NCBI GenBank assembly: GCA_963920635.1 | Contig: OY987303.1 | Location: 51,335,223-51,399,222 of the forward strand | DNA length: 64,000 nucleotides | Source: Pseudeuparius sepicola | Lineage: Eukaryota; Arthropoda; Insecta; Coleoptera; Anthribidae | Direction: 5' to 3' | Shown here: one piece after another, positions 58,833 to 64,000 of the stretch | Layout: each line of letters opens with the position of its first letter | Position numbering within the stretch: the stretch's first letter is position 1 | Notes under the pieces: generated by a model | What the model saw: the letters and a program-made list of their open reading frames with translations, nothing else | Told to the model about the DNA's origin: nothing | Database searches by the model: none | Translations under genes and position numbers: made by a program

Positions 58833-58849
58833 TTAACATTGTAATACGT

Positions 58850-59215
58850 GTTCGAAGTACCTTCCCCTCATTTCTAAACATTTTTGGCTTTGATATAACA
58901 GATTAGCTATCGCAGAACGTATGGTAGCTCGGTTTGTTTTGAGAGTTTCCAAATTTTCTTCAATTTTTGAGCCTTAGTTCATCCCTGGTGTCGGATACCG
59001 TATTATAAATTTTGTCTTTTAAATATCCCCAAACAAAATTATCAAGAGGATTGAAATCTGGGGATCTGGGTGGCCAAGAAATTGGTCCAATTCCATCAGG
59101 TTCTGGTTGTCGAGGCGGAAAGCGACCAATCCAGCGGTGCGGAAAATTCTCGTTCAACCAATTCCTCACTTGTGGCCCATAGTGGGGTGGTGCCCCATCT
59201 TATTGAAACCATAGC
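58850..59215 (-). pseudogene. mariner transposase remnant
   Basis: On the minus strand it reads NWLNENFPHRWIGR, then GPISWPPRSPDFNPLDNFVW and GYLKDKIY, the last catalytic block of mariner-type transposases. Stops and a frameshift lie upstream, and the earlier catalytic blocks are missing. It is the original cargo of the surrounding inverted-arm element. Confidence 0.85.
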
Positions 59216-59743
59216 CTCACCCTAATATTTAGCGGCAGATCTTGATGTAGTTTTGCTTTAATTAAAAATGTTTCATTTGAATTAATTATTTTTACCAGTT
59301 TGCCCAATAGTGAACTAAATCACAAACAATAGGTACAATTACTCCGACACGACCAGATCTACGAAAAAATACCAAGAGACATTTTTTGCTTAGAATTGAA
59401 TGGCCTATTCACAAATACGTTTTTTTTATTTTGTGCAGGGCCGTACTATTTTTTTGTCGATTATTAACACCAATTACCCCTATCTCCGCCACTGGTAAAT
59501 TTTAAAAAGTGATAATTTGTACTTTTGTAGTCCTATATTCGCATCTCTTGTGCACTAAATTTAGTTTTGAGATCTCGAATATTTAAGCAGAAAATATAAA
59601 AACATTTTGTTTTCAAAACTTGACCACCCTGTATCTTTAAAACCAAGGCCCAAATGAACTAAGTTTATATACGAAACTCATATTATTTTCTCCTGTTCTA
59701 ACGACTATTAAATGTTCGGCATTTAAAAGTGAATCACCCTGTA

Positions 59744-61211
59744 TATAAATGTTATATAAAGATAGGGGAGTTTTATATTAAAGGAACCGGTTATCACCTC
59801 CAGTAATTGGAGGTTATACGGGTTATTTAAGATCAATGTAGGTACTAGGGTTATAATTAAGTGATGTAAACATTTCCAACATCATTCTATAGCACTTGCA
59901 GTGAGCGTTACCACAACATAATTATATATAACATGTTTGTATAAGAGTTTTCAATACCTATATTATAAAACTATGGTTTTCAGAGTTATACTCGTATAAC
60001 AGCATTACTATTAACTTCTATATAACCCTGGAGCTAATTGTGTGTCACTGAACACATTATATACCTTGTGGTTGCCAATTTCGTACCAAAATTACCTTTA
60101 TAGGCTTTTACAACTTTTAGTGATATAAATTACTCTTATAAAAATATATTTTCATTTTATAGATGGCTGATTAAGCACTTAGATTATTGTTGATGCCTGC
60201 ATGATGTAGAGCATTATATTAAGAAAAAAAAATTAATAACAGAAAAATAATGCGAAGAAATTGTTTGAAATTGTGTAAAAGTGAGGATTGAAATAAATTA
60301 AAAATCATTGTCATCTGTCTATCCACTGGTATATCTAAGCCCCACGCGCTATAGTACCTAACACATATCTAGATTAAAAACAAAAACAGAAGAACAAATT
60401 TAAGGTTCAAAACATGAAAATTAGTGTTTAACAGATTACCTACCGAAGGTTATAAAATTGTTTATCCCTCTACAATATCTGAGAGTGTCTTTAAAATAGC
60501 TTTGGTTTTATAGTAACACTACTGGTAGCATTATTATCCTTTGGTTTTCCAATAGCAGTACTGGTAGCGTTATATTATCTTTGGTTTTATAGTAACACTA
60601 TTGGTAGCGTGATATACATATATTACCTACCTAATATAGGAAACTTATAGTTTTATAAAAAAAAAAAACGGAAAGTGATATTAGCATTATATATTTTATT
60701 CTTTGGAAATTTTAATAAAATACAGGGTTAACTATCACTTAGAAGAAAAAATTTTACCACGTGCGCAGGGTGGCTTAAGAAAACAGTAAAATATTTTTAG
60801 ATTTTTTTACGATCTTTAATAAAAGGGTAAAAGCCCCGATTTTCCCTGTAAATCTCCGCCTCTAATTACGTCATCCAATATGGCTTTGGATCGTACTGTC
60901 AGCTGGAAATGAAAATCTATCTAAACTAAACAAAAAGAATTCTGTGATTTCTTAATGCCGGCGTTATTGGACTGAACGCTTTGCAATACAAAGACGGAAC
61001 GTCGATGTGTATCGAATCGATACATAGTTTTGTTCGACGTCGCATCTCTACGCCTGCGTCACACTTCAGACTAGTTGTTGCGCTGGTCTGGTTGCCTGCA
61101 CGCGCGGGTGAATCATCGTATTTCGGCCGATGTTTACTCGTCGTTTCCCTGCGTCCCTCTGAATTTTCGGCGATATTTTCCCATATTTGTGTATTTTGGT
61201 GTGTTTTAAAG
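59744..61211. other. no gene; one minisatellite
   Basis: At 60500-60617 a unit of 39-40 bp beginning CTTTGGTTTT and containing ACTGGTAGC is repeated three times. No coding motif elsewhere. A frame at 60981-61256 runs into the hAT element and is not called. Confidence 0.45.
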
Positions 61212-62334
61212 CACGGGCGTAGCCAGGATTTAGTTTTGGGGGGGGGTTTAGTTTGAGAAGTAAATAAAACTACAAAAATATACTTACATGAAATTTAATA
61301 TCTATATATTCATCCGAAAAACTACGACATATTTATAAAGTTCTTAACTATAAATGAAATGGATAAATTAATTTCGTTCCTCTGCGCTAAATCTAAAACC
61401 ATTAAAGAAGAAATCTTCGGCTTTTTCTTTTAAATATATTCACTACTTCATCTGCATGAATTTCTGTTCCATAGTGAATGTTCATTAACCATTAAGTCTG
61501 TTTTCACTTGTAGTGTTTCGTAAATAGTTTTTCAGTCTCCTTAGGCTCGAGAAAGACCTTTCTGGGGTAGCAGTGGATACAGGAATGGTAGCCAAGATTT
61601 GTAGTAATGTGTAAATATTAGGATAAAGGTTTTTATCGCACATATCTAGGCATTCCAAACTAGATTTCGGGGTAGGCAGTCTTCTTATCAGCATGCAAGG
61701 TAGCTGAAGCTTTGATAGCTAAATCCAAATTTGTTTCTTTATTAGAAACCCCTTGACCTTGACTACACCACTTTTTCCAGTAGTCCATACCTTTAGGTTT
61801 ATCACCCTTCCTTTTTTTCCCCTCCATTTTTCGACAGTAATAATGATTCACGTATCTATCCTTAACAAGGTCATCGAATAACAGTGCACTAAAATTACTC
61901 ACTTACACGGTACACTTAATTCTCTTCACTATTCGTTCACCACTTTTCACTTTTATTCGCTTCGAGTTCGCATGGAACAATACTGCCGTAAGCGCGGTCA
62001 CGCGCCGCGGCGCCGCTTATATAGCAGCCCAGTAGCCGTCCAGAAACTTCCACGAACTTCCACAAAGTTCCGCTCATTTCGACCGAGGGGCGTGGCGAAT
62101 AATCGAGAAACAACGCAAAGTGTCCCTACAATACAAAATAGTTCGGCTGCAACTGCGTCTGCCTCTCGTCAAAAGATGGCGCTAGGCGCTACTATTACTA
62201 CATAATATATTCAAACGTAATAATAATTTAACTCTTCACTCCTCGTATTTTTTCGGTATAATATTAGGTAATATTTTGCTTATTTCGGGGGGGGGGGGGG
62301 GTTTGAACCCCCGAAGCCCCCGGCTACGCCCGTG
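61212..62334 (-). mobile_element. hAT element with perfect 8-bp duplication and dimerisation-domain remnant
   Basis: It is flanked by TTTTAAAG at 61204-61211 and 62335-62342. The termini are CACGGGCGTAGCCAGG and the complement of CACGGGCGTAGCCGGG, each followed by a long G-run. On the minus strand, 61694-61485 encodes the hAT C-terminal dimerisation motif LATIPVSTATPERSFSSLRR followed by LKNYLRNTTSENRLNG. A second frame (61902-61660) reads an N-terminal-like basic segment with KGMDYWKKW. The catalytic middle is missing, so the copy is internally deleted. Confidence 0.9.
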
Positions 62335-62378
62335 TTTTAAAGCTATTTTGCAATTAATTGAACGCCAGGCTTTTTACT

Positions 62379-64000
62379 ATACCTTTTCAACTTCAAATTG
62401 GGAATAATCAATTTCAAATTGGGAATAAACAACTTCAAATTGAGAATAGTCAACCTCAAATTGGGATTAATCAATTTCAAATTGGGAATAGACAACTTCA
62501 AATTGGGAATAGTCAATATCAAATTGAGAATAAACAATTTCAAATTGGGAATATTCAATATTAAATTGAAAATCAACAACTTCATATCAAACAATATTTT
62601 AATTACTTATATCTAAATAAACACACAATATGTGCCTACTTATTGGATTTAAAATATCATATTTTTGCAATACAGGGTGGTCATTTAAGTGTGCAACATA
62701 AATATGGGATTTTTTTTTATTAATTGGCACAACGGAAATACAAATACTCCCGAAAGTTGGTACATGTTCGATAATTATACTAGGCGCACTTAGAATAGTT
62801 GCAAGTCAAACAGCGTACAGGGTAGGTCAAAAAATACAAAAATTGTACAGGAGTAAAGTACCCTTATTTCAGAAAATTTAGCAAAATGTTATTGAGAAAA
62901 GTTGTCTCTATAGAATTAAAAGTTAAAAGCCTAAATACCGAAACATGGCCTCCTAAGAAGAAAAAATATTTTTTTCTGAAAAACATTCATAATTTTCTAA
63001 AAAAAAATTGTCTTAATATTCACCCTAGAGAATTTCATAAATCAATCAAAATTAAATCAATTTCGCATAACTTTGTTCAAAGTCAAGCATATTTGTAAAA
63101 TTTACTTAAGATTTTTAATTTTTTAGAGAATCACAAACTTCATGTTTGTTGCAACGATATTAAACAAAACTTTAAAATTTCGCAAAAATTCTTCGGAACA
63201 AGGTAAAATATTAGTAATGATAATGTGCATATTAAAAAAACTCTCATTTAAGGTGCAAAATTTTTATTTTAATTGTTTATTAAGATACTGGAAATTAATT
63301 ATTGAAGAAAAAAACATTTTTCGTCAGGTGGCTATGTTTTGGTATTTAGGCATAGCTTTTAATTCTGAACCACTTTTCTTAATAACCTTTTGCTGAATTC
63401 TTTGAAATAAGGCTACTTTACTCTCGTACCATTTTTATATTTTTTTACCTACCCTGTATGCTGTTTAACTTGCAACCTTTCTAAGTGCACCTAATATGAT
63501 TATTTAACATGCATCAACTTTCGGCAATGTCTGTATTTTGGTTGTGCAATTAATAAAAAAAAAGTCCCATACGTTGCACACTCTATCATTTAATATTTCT
63601 GGTATATGTGTATCTCTGTAAATTTCCTATAAATCTGGTGCAACTCGCTGCAGTTAATTTGTCATTTATGTTATTTTGCACTACTTATACTTTCTAATTT
63701 CTATAAGCTAACTTTAGTTTGCGATAAATGATTTGGTCTTTGTCTTCTTTCTAAGATTTCTGGCCAAGCCTTTTTGAACCTTACCAGGCAGTCGAAATTT
63801 TGCTTTATATTATAAACTTTAGTTAACAAATTGAGTTGTTCTTGTTGATAAGTATTTTTATTTCATGAAGTTATCGATTTTCAATTTATTATTGAATATT
63901 CCCAATTTGAAATTGTTTATTCTCAATTTGATATTGACTATTCCCAATTTGAAGTTGTCTATTCCCAATTTGAAATTGATTAATCCCAATTTGAAGTTGA
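62379..64000. mobile_element. fold-back structure with 21-bp repeat arrays in its outer arms (cut by window end)
   Basis: About ten units of a 21-bp repeat (CAATTTCAAATTGGGAATA type) lie at 62379-62575. The same array appears in inverted orientation from about 63880 to the window end, in the same unit order. Between them lie a second, more diverged inverted pair (62673-62814 and about 63460-63595) and, at its centre, a mariner-type element. Tandem short repeats inside long inverted arms recall fold-back transposons. No coding gene was recognised. The right boundary is outside the window. Confidence 0.75.
62818..63456. mobile_element. mariner-type element at the apex of a palindrome
   Basis: It begins CAGGGTAGGT at 62818 and ends ACCTACCCTG at 63456, with TA on both sides (62816-62817, 63457-63458). 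Its own arms remain complementary for roughly 250 bp with much divergence. The flanks GCAAGTCAAACAGC and GCTGTTTAACTTGC are complementary, so it sits between the arms of an outer hairpin. Confidence 0.7.

Larger units (their letters stand above)
57200..59741 (-). mobile_element. composite mariner element with ~0.45-kb inverted arms
   Basis: The termini are CAGGGTGATTCACTTTTAAA at 57200 and its complement ending at 59741, each flanked by TA. The arms 57200-57665 and 59275-59741 are inverted copies with moderate divergence, and each contains an inner CAGGGTG motif. The interior holds a relict transposase on the minus strand (58850-59215) and a later LINE (57709-58832). Confidence 0.85.

Noticed and set aside
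62379..62600. Protein-coding heptad-repeat gene
   Set aside because: Frames are open on both strands only because the 21-bp unit lacks stops in them. There is no flanking gene structure, and the array recurs inverted.

Overview
The window is AT-rich arthropod nuclear DNA, most likely insect. The signs are jockey-like LINEs, Tc1/mariner elements whose ends start CAGGGTG at TA sites, several small hAT elements with 8-bp target duplications, and the recurrent GGTACC-centred 'taggtacctac' string common in insect genomes. I see no bacterial-type operon and no convincing intact host protein gene. The order is not identified.

Layout. 0-5.9 kb: a LINE 3' end, the first copy of a two-part dispersed repeat, a possible exon remnant, and a 1.8-kb element with short terminal inverted repeats. 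6.2-11.6 kb: a 1.1-kb inverted-repeat element, two hammerhead ribozyme motifs (8.84 and 11.23 kb), a Tc1/IS630-type transposase C-terminus (9.9-10.3 kb) and a tRNA-Pro-like pseudogene. 12.7-16 kb: hAT ends, a hAT element with an intact 8-bp duplication, and a small inverted-repeat element. 17.9-22.7 kb: a micro-hairpin, a mariner element with arms of about 0.5 kb around a dead transposase, and mariner MITEs. 22-28.3 kb: near-identical segmental duplications and a hAT-like unit whose intron holds a LINE. 31.5-33.2 kb: a palindrome followed by four exact 390-bp units, each carrying a tRNA gene with anticodon AGC. 33.9-40.4 kb: a jockey-like LINE cut by a hAT element and a mariner MITE. 42.6-50.7 kb: two copies of one hAT family with perfect 8-bp duplications (one holding a LINE), then the second copy of the two-part repeat and a tRNA-derived SINE head. 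51-64 kb: a second micro-hairpin, mariner remnants, a 27-bp tandem array, a composite mariner/LINE nest, a hAT element with a dimerisation-domain remnant, and at the right edge a fold-back structure with 21-bp tandem repeats in its outer arms.

The parts do not act as a pathway. Most were deposited by three element classes (LINE, hAT, mariner) inserting into one another, and the nesting gives relative ages. The two most interesting features are probably RNA-level: the hammerhead pair, one copy lying between perfect 88-bp inverted arms, and the tandem tRNA array, whose Ala-type anticodon sits on a body lacking the G3:U70 pair that normally specifies alanine.
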